From Rhizobium sp. Q54 (GTDB lineage Bacteria; Pseudomonadota; Alphaproteobacteria; Rhizobiales; Xanthobacteraceae): a stretch of 64,000 nt of DNA. Where the stretch lies: positions 1 through 64,000 of the forward strand of contig CAMAUC010000001.1 in assembly GCA_945861265.1 (NCBI GenBank). The letters run 5' to 3'. The notes beneath the pieces were generated by a model that was not told the DNA's origin, did not search any database, and saw nothing but the letters and a program-made list of their open reading frames with translations. Positions 54,195 to 63,093 of this stretch are shown in pieces; within the stretch, counting starts at the first letter, position 1; each line of letters opens with the position of its first letter. Position numbers and translations under genes: made by a program.

Positions 54195-55606
54195 GCATTA
54201 TCCGCGACAACATGGCGCCCCTGATGTTTGGGGGAATGATCCTATTCATGCTCATCGGCTATCCGGCCGCGTTCTCGCTCGCGGCGACCGGATTGTTCTT
54301 CGGGTTCATCGGCATTGAACTTGGGCTGATTGGACCTCAGTTCCTTGGCAACCTAACCTATCAGTTGTTCGGTATCGTCTCGAACGACCTCTTGCTGGCG
54401 ATTCCGTTCTTCACTCTCATGGGCGCCATCCTTGAACGATGCGGGCTCGCCGAAGATCTGCTCGATTCGATCGGGCAATTGTTCGGACCGGTTCGCGGCG
54501 GCATGTCCTACGCGGTGATTTTCGTCGGCGCCATTCTCGGGGCGATCACCGGCACGGTCGCGGCTTCCGTTATCGCCATGGGCGTGATTTCGATGACGCC
54601 GATGCTCAAGTACGGCTATTCGACGCGCCATACGATGGGTGTCATCGCCGCGTCCGGCACCATAACCCAGCTCATCCCGCCGTCGCTGGTTCTGGTCGTT
54701 CTGGCCGACCAACTCGGCCGCTCGGTCGGCGACATGTATGCCGGCGCCATCGGGCCCAGCGTCATTCAGGTCGCGCTATTCTGTATCTGGGTGTTCATCG
54801 TCAGCGTCATATGGCCGAACGACGTCCCGGCGCTGCCGCTTGAAGCACGCACGCTGCGCGGCTGGCAGCTCTGGAAGAAATGCCTGCGCGGGATGATCCC
54901 GTCGCTCGGGCTGATCTTCCTTGTGCTCGGTACGATCTTCATGGGTCTCGCCACGCCGTCCGAAGCGGGCGCGATGGGCGTGGTCGGCGCGATCGCGCTG
55001 GCCGCCTTCTATGGCACGTTGAGCTGGAAGCTGCTCTATCAGGGCATGGCCACCACGATGCGCCTCACGGCGATGGTGGTTTTCATCCTGATCGGCGCGC
55101 GCGTGTTCAGCCTCGTCTTCCAGGGCGTCGGCGGCAAGGAATGGATCGAGCACTTGTTGACGGCCCTGCCCGGCGGACAGGTCGGCTTCCTCATCTTCGT
55201 CAACATTTTCATCTTTGTGGTGGCGTTCTTTCTCGACTTCTTCGAGATCGCCTTCATTCTCATTCCGCTGCTGGCGCCGGCCGCCGACAAACTCGGGATC
55301 GATCTGATCTGGTTCGGCGTTTTGATCTGCGCCAACATTCAGACCAGCTTCATGCATCCACCGTTCGGTTTCGCGCTGTTTTATCTGCGGGGCATCGCAC
55401 CCAAATCGATCAAAACGTCAGATATATATTGGGGCGCTATTCCGTGGGTGTTCCTGCAAGTCATCCTGGTGGTCATTCTGATTTTCTGGCCGCAGTCGGT
55501 GACCTACTTCCTCGACAAAAAGAGCGACGTCGATCCAAGTACGGTCAAGATAGATATTCCGCAGATCGAATTGCCGGCGCTCGACTTCGGGCCGTCCAAG
55601 AACTGA
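54191..55606 (+). CDS. dctM: TRAP transporter large permease (DctM)
   Basis: A 471-residue channel subunit with about twelve hydrophobic segments, including GTVAASVIAMGVISMTPML and SGTITQLIPPSLVLVVLADQ, typical of DctM/YiaN. It carries Na+-coupled substrate transport with DctQ. The C-terminal tail (about 40 residues after the last helix) is longer than in most DctM proteins and ends IPQIELPALDFGPSKN. A bidirectional terminator follows. Confidence 0.94.
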   Translation: MSIIRDNMAPLMFGGMILFMLIGYPAAFSLAATGLFFGFIGIELGLIGPQFLGNLTYQLFGIVSNDLLLAIPFFTLMGAILERCGLAEDLLDSIGQLFGPVRGGMSYAVIFVGAILGAITGTVAASVIAMGVISMTPMLKYGYSTRHTMGVIAASGTITQLIPPSLVLVVLADQLGRSVGDMYAGAIGPSVIQVALFCIWVFIVSVIWPNDVPALPLEARTLRGWQLWKKCLRGMIPSLGLIFLVLGTIFMGLATPSEAGAMGVVGAIALAAFYGTLSWKLLYQGMATTMRLTAMVVFILIGARVFSLVFQGVGGKEWIEHLLTALPGGQVGFLIFVNIFIFVVAFFLDFFEIAFILIPLLAPAADKLGIDLIWFGVLICANIQTSFMHPPFGFALFYLRGIAPKSIKTSDIYWGAIPWVFLQVILVVILIFWPQSVTYFLDKKSDVDPSTVKIDIPQIELPALDFGPSKN

Positions 55607-55650
55607 TCGGGCCGGTAAAAAGATAGCGCCGGCGTCGGCCAAAAAAATAA

Positions 55651-55679
55651 CCCCGGAGCCTGAGGCTCCGGGGTTTTTT
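55651..55679. terminator. Bidirectional terminator between dctM and a binding-protein gene
   Basis: CCCCGGAGCC pairs perfectly with GGCTCCGGGG around TGA. An A-run lies on the left and TTTTTT on the right, serving dctM rightward and the TakP-like gene leftward. Confidence 0.92.
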
Positions 55680-55694
55680 ATTTCGGCTCAGAGA

Positions 55695-56780
55695 TCAGCC
55701 GCGCATCTGACGAACCATGTAGCTATCGTAGCCGAGTTCGGCGACCTGATGCCACTGGTAACCGTTCTTGGTGAAGTCCATCATCGAGTCGTTGACCTTC
55801 TTGAAGGTGGCGTTTTCCTTCGCGATTTCGCCATGCAGCGCCATGGTTTCCTTGTAGCAGGCCTCCATGATCGCCGGCGAGAAGGCGTGCAGCTTCACGC
55901 CGTTGGCGAGCAAGCGGCGCAGCGCCGGCGGATTCAACTGGTCGTACTTCGCCATGCACGACGTGTTGGCATACGCGCCCGCCTGTTGAAGGATCGCCTG
56001 ATAGTGCTTCGGCAGCGCGTTGTATTTATCCAGGTTGAAGAAGGCGAGCAGCATCGAGCCGCCTTCCCACCATCCCGGATAGTAATAGTGCGGCGCGACC
56101 TTGTAGAAGCCGAGTTTTTCATCGTCGTAAGGGCCGACCCATTCGGCCGCGTCGATGGTGCCTTTTTCGAGAGCCGGATAGATATCCGGCGCGCCGATCT
56201 GCTGCGGCACCACGCCGAGCCGCTGCAGGACGCGGCCGGTGAAACCGCCTATCCTGAATTTGAGGCCCTTGAGGTCGTCGAGCGTATTGATCTCTTTGCG
56301 GAACCAGCCGCCCATCTGACAGCCGGTATTGCCGGCGAGGATCGCGGTGGCGTTGTACTTCTTGTAGAATTCGTTGAGCACTTCGGAGCCGCCGCCGTGC
56401 GTCCACCAGCCTTGGTTCAAGCGGGCGCTCGGGCCGAATCCGACCGACGTGCCGAAGGCGAAGGTGGGGTCCTTGCCGAAATAGTAGTACGAGGCGGTGT
56501 GGCCGCACTCGACGGTACCGTTTTGCACCGCGTCAACGACCTGCAAAGCCGGCACGATTTCGCCGGCGGCAAAGACCTGGATCTGGAATTTGCCGTCGGT
56601 CGCTTCGCCCACCGCTTTCGCCATCGTCTCCGCGGCGCCGTAAAGCGTTTCCAGCGACTTCGGCCAGCTGCAGGTCATGCGCCATTTGATCTCCGGCGAC
56701 GACTGCGCAATCGCCGGCGCGGCAACCGCCGACGCGGCAACCCCGAGGCCGGCGGCCTTGATAAATTGACGACGTTTCAT
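55695..56780 (-). CDS. TRAP substrate-binding protein, TakP-like (paralogue 1)
   Basis: A 361-residue periplasmic binding protein. MKRRQFIKAAG and cleavage after AIA form a twin-arginine signal; the true start is 56780, not the longer open frame. Segments QMGGWFRKE and AAEWVGPYDDEKLGF match Rhodobacter TakP, in which the Gln, Arg, Glu and Trp there contact sodium and a 2-oxo acid. A 2-oxo acid such as pyruvate is therefore a plausible ligand, though not proven. The pocket-lining stretch after YYYFGKDPTF differs from the next gene. It converges on dctM. Confidence 0.93.
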   Translation of the reverse strand: MKRRQFIKAAGLGVAASAVAAPAIAQSSPEIKWRMTCSWPKSLETLYGAAETMAKAVGEATDGKFQIQVFAAGEIVPALQVVDAVQNGTVECGHTASYYYFGKDPTFAFGTSVGFGPSARLNQGWWTHGGGSEVLNEFYKKYNATAILAGNTGCQMGGWFRKEINTLDDLKGLKFRIGGFTGRVLQRLGVVPQQIGAPDIYPALEKGTIDAAEWVGPYDDEKLGFYKVAPHYYYPGWWEGGSMLLAFFNLDKYNALPKHYQAILQQAGAYANTSCMAKYDQLNPPALRRLLANGVKLHAFSPAIMEACYKETMALHGEIAKENATFKKVNDSMMDFTKNGYQWHQVAELGYDSYMVRQMRG

Positions 56781-56971
56781 TCCGATATCCTCCCATGTGA
56801 TGTTTTTAGCAGGTGCCCCTTTGCACCGGCCGCGCACCCGTGATTCCCACGCGGGCACTTGGCAAAGACCATGACGGACCCTGCCCCCTAAATCCAGTGT
56901 GCAACGCTTCGACGAAAGTTGTAAGAGGCATTTTTTGCCGCGGGAATAAGCACCTCGCCGACAAATCCATG

Positions 56972-57002
56972 AAAAAGCCCGCCCGGAAGCGCTCCGGACG
57001 GG
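56972..57002 (-). terminator. Leftward Rho-independent terminator of TakP-like paralogue 2
   Basis: Read leftward, AGCCCGTCCGGA pairs with TCCGGGCGGGCT (eleven of twelve) and is followed by TTTTT. It separates the two binding-protein genes, so they are at least partly separate transcripts. Confidence 0.85.
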
Positions 57003-57033
57003 CTCAACTTTCAGGTTCTAAAGGCGAGCGGGC

Positions 57034-58122
57034 TTAGCCGCGCGAACGCTGGCGTACCATGAAGGAGTCGAAGCCGAGTTCGGCCACCTGCCACCACAGA
57101 TATTCGTCGCCGCGGAATGCGACCATGCTGTCATGCACCTTCTTGAAATCGGCGTTCTTGGCGCTGACTTCGGCGTAGGTGTCGGTGGTCGCCTTGTAGC
57201 TTGCTTCCATGACCGGCTGCGGGAACGGCCGCAACTGCGCGCCGCCGGCGATGAGACGCTTGAGCGCGGCCGGGTTGCCGGCGTCGTATTTGGCCAGCAT
57301 CCAGTTATGCGCCTGCGCCGAGGCGGCCTTGACGATGGCCTGGTAGCTCTTCGGCAGCGCATTCCACTTATCGAGATTGATGAAGTTGTGCAGCATGGCG
57401 CCGCCTTCCCACCAGCCCGGATAGTAGTAGAACTTGGCGACCTTGTAGAAGCCGAGCTTCTCGTCGTCGTACGGACCAACCCACTCGGCCGCGTCGATGG
57501 TGCCCTTTTCCAGCGACGGATAGATGTCGCCGCCGGCAACCTGCTGCGGCACGGCGCCCAACTTGGACAGGATCTGTCCGGCGAAACCGGCGATACGGAA
57601 TTTCAGGCCCTTGATGTCGTCGACGGTCGTGATTTCCTTGCGGAACCAGCCGCCCATCTGCGTTCCGGTGTTGCCGCACGGGATCGACATGAAGTTATAC
57701 TTCTTGAAGAATTCGTCGGCGAGCTGCTGCGCGCCGCCGAATTCCATCCATGCCAGTTGCATGCGCGCGTTCAGGCCGAAGGGCTGCGCCGTGAACATGG
57801 CAAAGGTCGGGTCCTTGCCGACATAATAGTAGGATGCGGTGTGCGCCATTTCGACGGTACCGTTCTGCACCGCGTCGGCGGCCTGCAAGCCGGGAACGAT
57901 TTCGCCGGCGGCGAAGGTCTGGATCTGGAACTTGCCGTCGGTCGCCTCGGCGACAGCCTTGGAGAAAACCTCGCAAGCGCCATAGATGGTGTCGAGCGAC
58001 TTCGGGAAGCTCGAGGTCAGACGCCACTTTATTTCGGGGCTCGATTGCGCGATTGCAGGTTTGGCGATCGTCGCGGCGGCCAGACCAAGGCCTGCCGCAC
58101 CAATAAATTGCCGGCGCTTCAT
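57034..58122 (-). CDS. TRAP substrate-binding protein, TakP-like (paralogue 2)
   Basis: A 362-residue paralogue of the preceding protein with the same Tat-type signal (MKRRQFIGAAG) and the same TakP segments QMGGWFRKE and AAEWVGPYDDEKLGF. It differs at the region after YYYVGKDPTF (AMFTAQPFGLNARMQLAWMEFGG), where ligands are contacted, so ligand preference may differ. Real start is 58122. Only one permease pair is visible, so both binding proteins may feed the same DctQM. Confidence 0.93.
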   Translation of the reverse strand: MKRRQFIGAAGLGLAAATIAKPAIAQSSPEIKWRLTSSFPKSLDTIYGACEVFSKAVAEATDGKFQIQTFAAGEIVPGLQAADAVQNGTVEMAHTASYYYVGKDPTFAMFTAQPFGLNARMQLAWMEFGGAQQLADEFFKKYNFMSIPCGNTGTQMGGWFRKEITTVDDIKGLKFRIAGFAGQILSKLGAVPQQVAGGDIYPSLEKGTIDAAEWVGPYDDEKLGFYKVAKFYYYPGWWEGGAMLHNFINLDKWNALPKSYQAIVKAASAQAHNWMLAKYDAGNPAALKRLIAGGAQLRPFPQPVMEASYKATTDTYAEVSAKNADFKKVHDSMVAFRGDEYLWWQVAELGFDSFMVRQRSRG

Positions 58123-58315
58123 TTCAGTGTCACTCCAGATTTTGCAGGATTTTGCAGGTGAGTGCTTTCGTCGAGAACCGACGAAACCAGCCCGTGCAAA
58201 GCACGTCAGGCGCGGCGGTGACCAGCGCCAAGGCTGCATTGCTTGCATGCGAGGCGCGCACGCACCCGCGCGATCATCAAACTAACTGATGGAAAGTTCG
58301 CCGCGAACGAATGCC

Positions 58316-59518
58316 TTACGCCTCGATCACGATCTTCGGCGCGGCGCGGCCCGCCGATGCGCCGCCCCTGATTTCGGCCAGCACCTTTGCGGCGATGTCG
58401 CGATAGATTTTGGCGTGCGGGCCGTCCGGTTCCGTCGCGACCACCGGCAGGCCGGCATCCGACTTTTCACGGATGGTCATGTGCAGCGGGACCTCGCCGA
58501 GGAAGGGAACGCCGAGACGTTCCGCCTCGTGGCGCGCGCCGCCATGCGCGAAAATGTCCGAGCGGGTGCCGCATTCCGGGCACAGAAAATAGCTCATGTT
58601 CTCGACCACGCCGAGCACCGGCACGTTGACGCGCTTGAACATGGCGACGCCACGCCGCGCATCGAGCAGCGCCAAATCCTGCGGCGTCGAGACAATCACC
58701 ACGCCTTTCAGCGGCACCTGCTGCGCCATCGTCAACTGCGCGTCGCCCGTGCCGGGCGGCATGTCGACGACCAGGATGTCGAGCTTGCCCCATTCGACTT
58801 CGCGCAGCATCTGCGTGATCGCCGAGATCACCATCGGCCCGCGCCAGATCATCGGCGTCTCTTCGTCGATCAGGAATCCGATCGACATGATCTTCAAGCC
58901 GTAGCGTTCGATCGGCTTCAACCGCGTGCCGCCGACGGTTTCCGGCTTTTCCTTGATGGCGAAAAGTTTCGGCAAGGACGGCCCGTAAATATCGGCGTCG
59001 AGCATGCCGACCTTCAGGCCCTGATCGCGCAGGCCGAGCGCCAGATTAACCGCCGTGGTCGATTTGCCGACGCCGCCTTTACCGGAGGCGACGGCGATGA
59101 CCGCCTCGATGCCGGGAATGCCCGGCAGCACCTTGTCGGTCGGATGCGCGTGCGTGTGTCCTTGCGGCCCGTGATTATGGCCGGCATGGCCACCGGCCGC
59201 CGGACGCGCCGGGGTGCCGGCCGCGCGGTTGGCCGCGCCATGCGAGGGCTGCGGCCCGCGCGATGCGCCCGCCGCCCGCTCAGCCGTCAGGGCGACAAGC
59301 GCCGACACCACACCCGGAACGGCCTTCACCGCCGCCTCGGCCGCATTGCGCACCGGCTCCCAGGCCTTGACCGTGGCGGCATCGACCGTGACCGAAAAGA
59401 ACACCTTGCCATCGCTGACGACGACGTCGGACAGGACCCCGGCCTCGGTGAGAGGCTGGCCATTGGGCGCGGCGACCTTGGCCAGCGCGCCGAGAACCTG
59501 TTCCTTAGAAACCGCCAT
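58316..59518 (-). CDS. mrp: Mrp/ApbC-type Fe-S carrier ATPase with His-rich linker
   Basis: A 400-residue MinD-like ATPase. An N-terminal MIP18/DUF59 domain (about 1-80) is joined to the ATPase by a linker with a GGHAGHNHGPQGHTHAHP stretch. The ATPase has the deviant Walker A SGKGGVGKST and the Cys pair in CPECG that holds a 4Fe-4S cluster in ApbC/NBP35 proteins. It carries and delivers Fe-S clusters in the cytoplasm. I prefer the ATG at 59518, nine bases after AAAGG; ATG at 59527 abuts that site. Confidence 0.94.
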   Translation of the reverse strand: MAVSKEQVLGALAKVAAPNGQPLTEAGVLSDVVVSDGKVFFSVTVDAATVKAWEPVRNAAEAAVKAVPGVVSALVALTAERAAGASRGPQPSHGAANRAAGTPARPAAGGHAGHNHGPQGHTHAHPTDKVLPGIPGIEAVIAVASGKGGVGKSTTAVNLALGLRDQGLKVGMLDADIYGPSLPKLFAIKEKPETVGGTRLKPIERYGLKIMSIGFLIDEETPMIWRGPMVISAITQMLREVEWGKLDILVVDMPPGTGDAQLTMAQQVPLKGVVIVSTPQDLALLDARRGVAMFKRVNVPVLGVVENMSYFLCPECGTRSDIFAHGGARHEAERLGVPFLGEVPLHMTIREKSDAGLPVVATEPDGPHAKIYRDIAAKVLAEIRGGASAGRAAPKIVIEA

Positions 59519-59680
59519 GACCGTCATCCTTTAAGCCCACCGGGCGCCACCATAGGCATGCGCCTGAGCGGGTCAATCCGGCCAGGGGGTGGTTGACGGC
59601 GATGCCCCGGCAATGACCTATTGCGGCCAGAATTCGAACAGAACGGCCGTATCGGGCCGGAATTTCCAGGGAGACGGACG

Positions 59681-60553
59681 ATGGCAAAGGTTGCATTTCT
59701 TGGCTTGGGCGTCATGGGCTACCCGATGGCCGGCCATCTCAAGACCAAAGGCGGCCACGAGGTGACCGTCTATAACCGCACCTTCGCCAAGGCCGAGAAA
59801 TGGGTCGCCCAGTTTGGCGGCAAGGCGGCCAAGACGCCGAAGGAAGCCGCCACAGGCCAGGACTTCGTCATGTGTTGCGTCGGCAACGACAACGACCTGC
59901 GCGAAGTCACGCTCGGACCGAACGGCGGCTTTGCCGGCATGGGCAAGGGCACGATCTTCGTCGACCACACGACCGCTTCCGCCGAGATCGCCCGCGAACT
60001 CTACGCCGCGGCGACCAAAGGCGGCTTCGGCTTCATCGACGGTCCGGTGTCGGGCGGACAAGCCGGCGCCGAGAACGGCGTCTTGACCGTGATGTGCGGC
60101 GGCGACGCCGCCGTGTTCGACAAGGCCAAGCCGGTCATCGACTCGTACGCCCGCGCCTGCAATCTGATGGGCGCGCCCGGCTCCGGCCAGCTCGCCAAGA
60201 TGGTCAACCAGATCTGCATCGCCGGTCTCGTACAGGGATTGTCGGAAGGTCTGCACTTCGCGCAGAAGGCCGGCCTCGACATCGAGAAGCTGATCGCCAC
60301 CATCTCGAAGGGCGCGGCGCAATCCTGGCAGATGGAAAACCGCTACAAGACCATGGTCGCCGGCAAGTTCGATCACGGCTTCGCGGTCGACTGGATGCGC
60401 AAGGACCTGAGCATTTGTCTCGGCGAAGCGCGCAAGAACGGCGCCAATCTGCCGGTGACCGCTTTGGTCGATCAGTTCTACGCGCAGGTGCAGACCATGG
60501 GCGGCAAGCGCTGGGATACGTCCAGCCTGATGGCGTTGTTGGACAGGAAGTAG
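59681..60553 (+). CDS. Beta-hydroxyacid dehydrogenase (HIBADH-like)
   Basis: A 290-residue NAD(P)-dependent dehydrogenase. The Rossmann motif GLGVMGYPMAGHL, the substrate-binding DGPVSGGQAGAENG and the catalytic Lys173 in GQLAKMVNQ identify the 3-hydroxyisobutyrate/tartronate semialdehyde/glyoxylate reductase group. The exact substrate is uncertain. GGGAGACGG precedes the ATG at 59681; the frame is open 20 codons further upstream without a site. It is divergent from mrp. Confidence 0.92.
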   Translation: MAKVAFLGLGVMGYPMAGHLKTKGGHEVTVYNRTFAKAEKWVAQFGGKAAKTPKEAATGQDFVMCCVGNDNDLREVTLGPNGGFAGMGKGTIFVDHTTASAEIARELYAAATKGGFGFIDGPVSGGQAGAENGVLTVMCGGDAAVFDKAKPVIDSYARACNLMGAPGSGQLAKMVNQICIAGLVQGLSEGLHFAQKAGLDIEKLIATISKGAAQSWQMENRYKTMVAGKFDHGFAVDWMRKDLSICLGEARKNGANLPVTALVDQFYAQVQTMGGKRWDTSSLMALLDRK

Positions 60554-60562
60554 CCCGTTTTA

Positions 60563-60587
60563 TCCCTCCCCTTTCAGGGGAGGGATA
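60563..60587. terminator. Palindrome downstream of the dehydrogenase gene, possible terminator
   Basis: TCCCTCCCCT pairs perfectly with AGGGGAGGGA around TTC. No T-run follows on either strand, so it may be a repeat rather than a classic terminator. Confidence 0.45.
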
Positions 60588-61363
60588 AGAAAGAAGCAGA
60601 CGTGCGTCATCGCCCGTATTCTTTATCGGCCCCGGGCAGGCCGGCGCTTGAAAGTGCCTTCCGTCTTGCGCCCTCGACTTTTTCGATCGCGCATATCGGG
60701 TAAACCCGACATGCGCCGCGAGGGCGCGCGGAACGCCGGGGTCACAACAACCCCATAGCCCTGTGCACGATGTGAGTGAGTAGTACACAGGTCAGTCACC
60801 ACGAAGTTGCCGGTTGCCCGGCGCTCCGCGCGCGGTGTTTATAGGTTTGCTCCGCTTGACCCCCGGTGGCCGGACGATTTCAGGCGCCCTCTCTTACGAA
60901 AGGTGCACCTAGCCACCGCTTCGGGGTTTCGTGGGCGGGCTTCGGAGACTTTCCTCAGCCTTAACGCCGCCGAACTCTGGTATCGAGCCCTTTGTACGTC
61001 AAAGCCGCGTTCCGCCTCTTTGGCCACGGCACGGCTGCCCCAGTGACTGCGTGCACGCGCAGTCGGGACCAAGCGGCTTGGACCTGCTGATGGGTTTGTT
61101 GCGCCGAATCTCCGACACCCCCACCAGCCACCGCTCCCCGCCCCAGCATCTGACGACGCTGATCAAACGCCCCTCGTAGATGGGACGGGATACGGCGCAT
61201 TTAATCCTAGAGCGATGAACAGTCAAGAGATTATATGAATTAATTCCTTAGTTGCCGCGTCGTCTATTTTCTATTGCCATGACAATGGCTTACGGAGCCG
61301 GCGTCGCGCAAAAGGGAGCCGGCACGGTCAACAAACAGGGAGGGCGCGAGCCGCCACCCTGCT
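60588..61363. other. Gene-free, hairpin-rich region of about 780 bases
   Basis: I see no convincing protein gene: the open frames here are short, overlap on both strands and show no motif. Inverted repeats stand out: 60689-60716 (11 of 12 base pairs, loop TAAA), 61045-61064 (7-base arms) and the distant CCTGTG/CACAGG pair near 60760-60790. The right part at 61210-61270 is AT-rich and contains a perfect TATAAT on the minus strand (61235-61230), pointing leftward into the region, though no good -35 is seen. A minus-strand untranslated RNA or a repetitive element is possible. No tRNA, RNase P, tmRNA or 6S RNA pattern was recognised. Confidence 0.45.
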
Positions 61364-62113
61364 TCAGATGGCAAGCGCCAGCCCGTCTTCCGCCACCAGC
61401 ACCCCCGCCGCTTTCGCGTCATCGATCTTGGCCAGCATGGTGTCGTTCATGTGCGTGATCATTGTCCGCTTCGCGCGCAATTCGCCGAGCCTGGCTTTAA
61501 GGATTTCCCAGCTCATATGGCCGGTCATTTTCGAGCCGGCATAGGCGTAGCATTCGCAGATGAACAGGTCGGCGTCGCGGGCAATGGGGAGCAGCGCGTC
61601 GGTCCATTCGGTGTCGCCGGAATAGGCGAACACCTTATTGCCGTCACCGATGCGCAGCGCCGTCGATGGCGCGCCGGACTGGTGGATCACCTCGGCGGTG
61701 CGCAGGCTGTGGCCAAGCACGTCGGTTTCGACGCCGACGGCGATCTCCTCCACGTCCCAGGCAAAGCGCCATTTGATGCCGGTCTTTGACTTGGGAAAGC
61801 AGGCTTCCAGCAGCGTATCGACGCGCGCCCGCGTGCCGGGAGGACCGGCGATCGTCAGCGGCTTTTCGCGCTTCGCGAGGAACTGCGCATGCAGCAGGAA
61901 AAACGGCAGGCCGCCGAAATGATCGCCGTGCAGATGCGACAGCACGACGCCGTCGATGCGGTTGGTGTCGATCTTTTGTGCGTTCAGCGCGGTCATCGAC
62001 GAGGCGCCGCAATCGACCAGCAAAGTCGCCTTCGCGGTCTCCAGCATGAAGCAGGTGTTGTAACGGCCGCCGGAGCCGAAGGCGTCGCCGCAGCCGACGA
62101 TGGTGAGGTGCAT
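61364..62113 (-). CDS. MBL-fold hydrolase, RNase Z-like
   Basis: A 249-residue metallo-beta-lactamase-fold protein. The zinc motif HLHGDH is intact (SHLHGDHFGGLP near residue 60), with Asp in YSGDTEW and His in THMN near the C-terminus. It resembles the ElaC/RNase Z and arylsulfatase-like branch, but the flexible arm of true RNase Z is not evident, so tRNA processing is not assumed. It lies 133 bases downstream of a GST gene on the same strand. Confidence 0.9.
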   Translation of the reverse strand: MHLTIVGCGDAFGSGGRYNTCFMLETAKATLLVDCGASSMTALNAQKIDTNRIDGVVLSHLHGDHFGGLPFFLLHAQFLAKREKPLTIAGPPGTRARVDTLLEACFPKSKTGIKWRFAWDVEEIAVGVETDVLGHSLRTAEVIHQSGAPSTALRIGDGNKVFAYSGDTEWTDALLPIARDADLFICECYAYAGSKMTGHMSWEILKARLGELRAKRTMITHMNDTMLAKIDDAKAAGVLVAEDGLALAI

Positions 62114-62151
62114 TCTATGAAATTCCTCGGCTGTTGCGTCAACCTACGCTC

Positions 62152-62213
62152 ATGCCCGCGAAGGCGGGCATCCAGTTTTTTAAGAAGAGACTGGACCCCC
62201 GCCTGCGCGGGGG
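62152..62213. repeat. Composite inverted repeat with two GC hairpins
   Basis: ATGCCCGCGAAGGCGGGCAT forms one hairpin; TCCAGT and ACTGGA form outer arms; CCCCCGCCTGCGCGGGGG forms a second hairpin. This type of paired repeat is common in Alphaproteobacteria. It lies between the GST and MBL genes. Confidence 0.75.
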
Positions 62214-62246
62214 TGAGCGGAATTTTGAATTCGGATCGACAACGCT

Positions 62247-62858
62247 TCAAGCCTTGCTGCTCGGCCGCGCCGACACCGCGGCATGCCAGCGTTTCACATT
62301 GGCAAGGTTGTCCGGCATGACCAGGCGCGCCGGCTTCATGAAGTCGACGGCGCACAAGGTCGTGATGTCGGCGACCGAATATTTGTCGCCGGCGATGAAT
62401 TCGCGCGTGGCCAATTCCTTGTCGATGAGTTCGAGAAACCAGATCGCCTTCGGCCGCATCGCCTCGGCATAGGCCGGCACCTGCGGAATTTCGTACTCCT
62501 TCATCGCCGGATGCAGATGGCGAAACACCGCCGCCACATTGGCGAAGAAATTGATCTCGCAGCGCCTGTTCCACATCTCGACCAGCGCGATTTCCTTGGC
62601 GCCCTCGCCGAACAAAGCCGGCTGCGGTTGCAGCACCTCGAAATAGCGGCAGATCGCCATCGACTCGGTAATGACCGTGCCGTCGTCGAGGACCAGCGCC
62701 GGCATGCGCTGGAACGGGTTGAGCGCGGTGTATTCCGGCGTGCGGTGCTGGAAGGTCGTCATGTCGACCTGCTCGGTCGGCACGGTGATGCCCTTCTCGG
62801 CGAGGAAAATGCGGGTGCGGCGCGGATTGGGCGCGGTTCTGGTGTCGTACAGCTTCAT
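62247..62858 (-). CDS. Glutathione S-transferase family protein
   Basis: A 203-residue GST. KLYDTRTAPNPRRTRIFLAEKG begins the thioredoxin-like domain, RMPALVLDDGTVITESMAICRY gives the cis-Pro and Glu-Ser glutathione contacts, and the helical domain with FIAGDKYSVADITTLCAVDF follows. It resembles small bacterial GSTs of unclear substrate. It is read leftward, upstream of the MBL gene, and is divergent from the terminal kinase gene. Confidence 0.9.
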   Translation of the reverse strand: MKLYDTRTAPNPRRTRIFLAEKGITVPTEQVDMTTFQHRTPEYTALNPFQRMPALVLDDGTVITESMAICRYFEVLQPQPALFGEGAKEIALVEMWNRRCEINFFANVAAVFRHLHPAMKEYEIPQVPAYAEAMRPKAIWFLELIDKELATREFIAGDKYSVADITTLCAVDFMKPARLVMPDNLANVKRWHAAVSARPSSKA

Positions 62859-62937
62859 AATTTCGCCTCCCCGGCCGTTTTAGATGCCAGCAACCGAACA
62901 CAGTCCAAATTCCCTGTCAAAGAAGCCTTTTTTCCTG

Positions 62938-62986
62938 CCGCATGATCTTTTCCGAAAACCGGTCCCCACTTTTCGGGATCATGCGG
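62938..62986 (+). repeat. Palindromic repeat, family A copy 4
   Basis: CCGCATGATC...CCGAAAACCGGTCCCCACTTTTCGG...GATCATGCGG, in the divergent region between the GST and the kinase gene, where it cannot serve as a terminator for either. Confidence 0.88.
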
Positions 62987-63093
62987 ATGGTTAATAGGTG
63001 TTAACCGCGATGGAATACCGCCCTTCAGGGCCGGTCAACTTAAGCAAGGCCTTAAGGAATTTGCGCGACTTTGCCGGCTGGTTCCATGCGTAA

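Noticed and set aside
58289-59596. Rightward frame of 435 codons opposite mrp
   Set aside because: Antisense to Mrp with intact Walker and CPECG motifs.
60947-60956. GAGGAAAGTC on the minus strand, as in RNase P RNA
   Set aside because: Only ten bases match; the other conserved RNase P RNA regions are missing around it.
60839-61072. Leftward frame of 77 codons and neighbouring short frames in the gene-free region
   Set aside because: Overlapping short frames on both strands, rich in Arg and Ser, without motif or ribosome-binding site; more likely noncoding.
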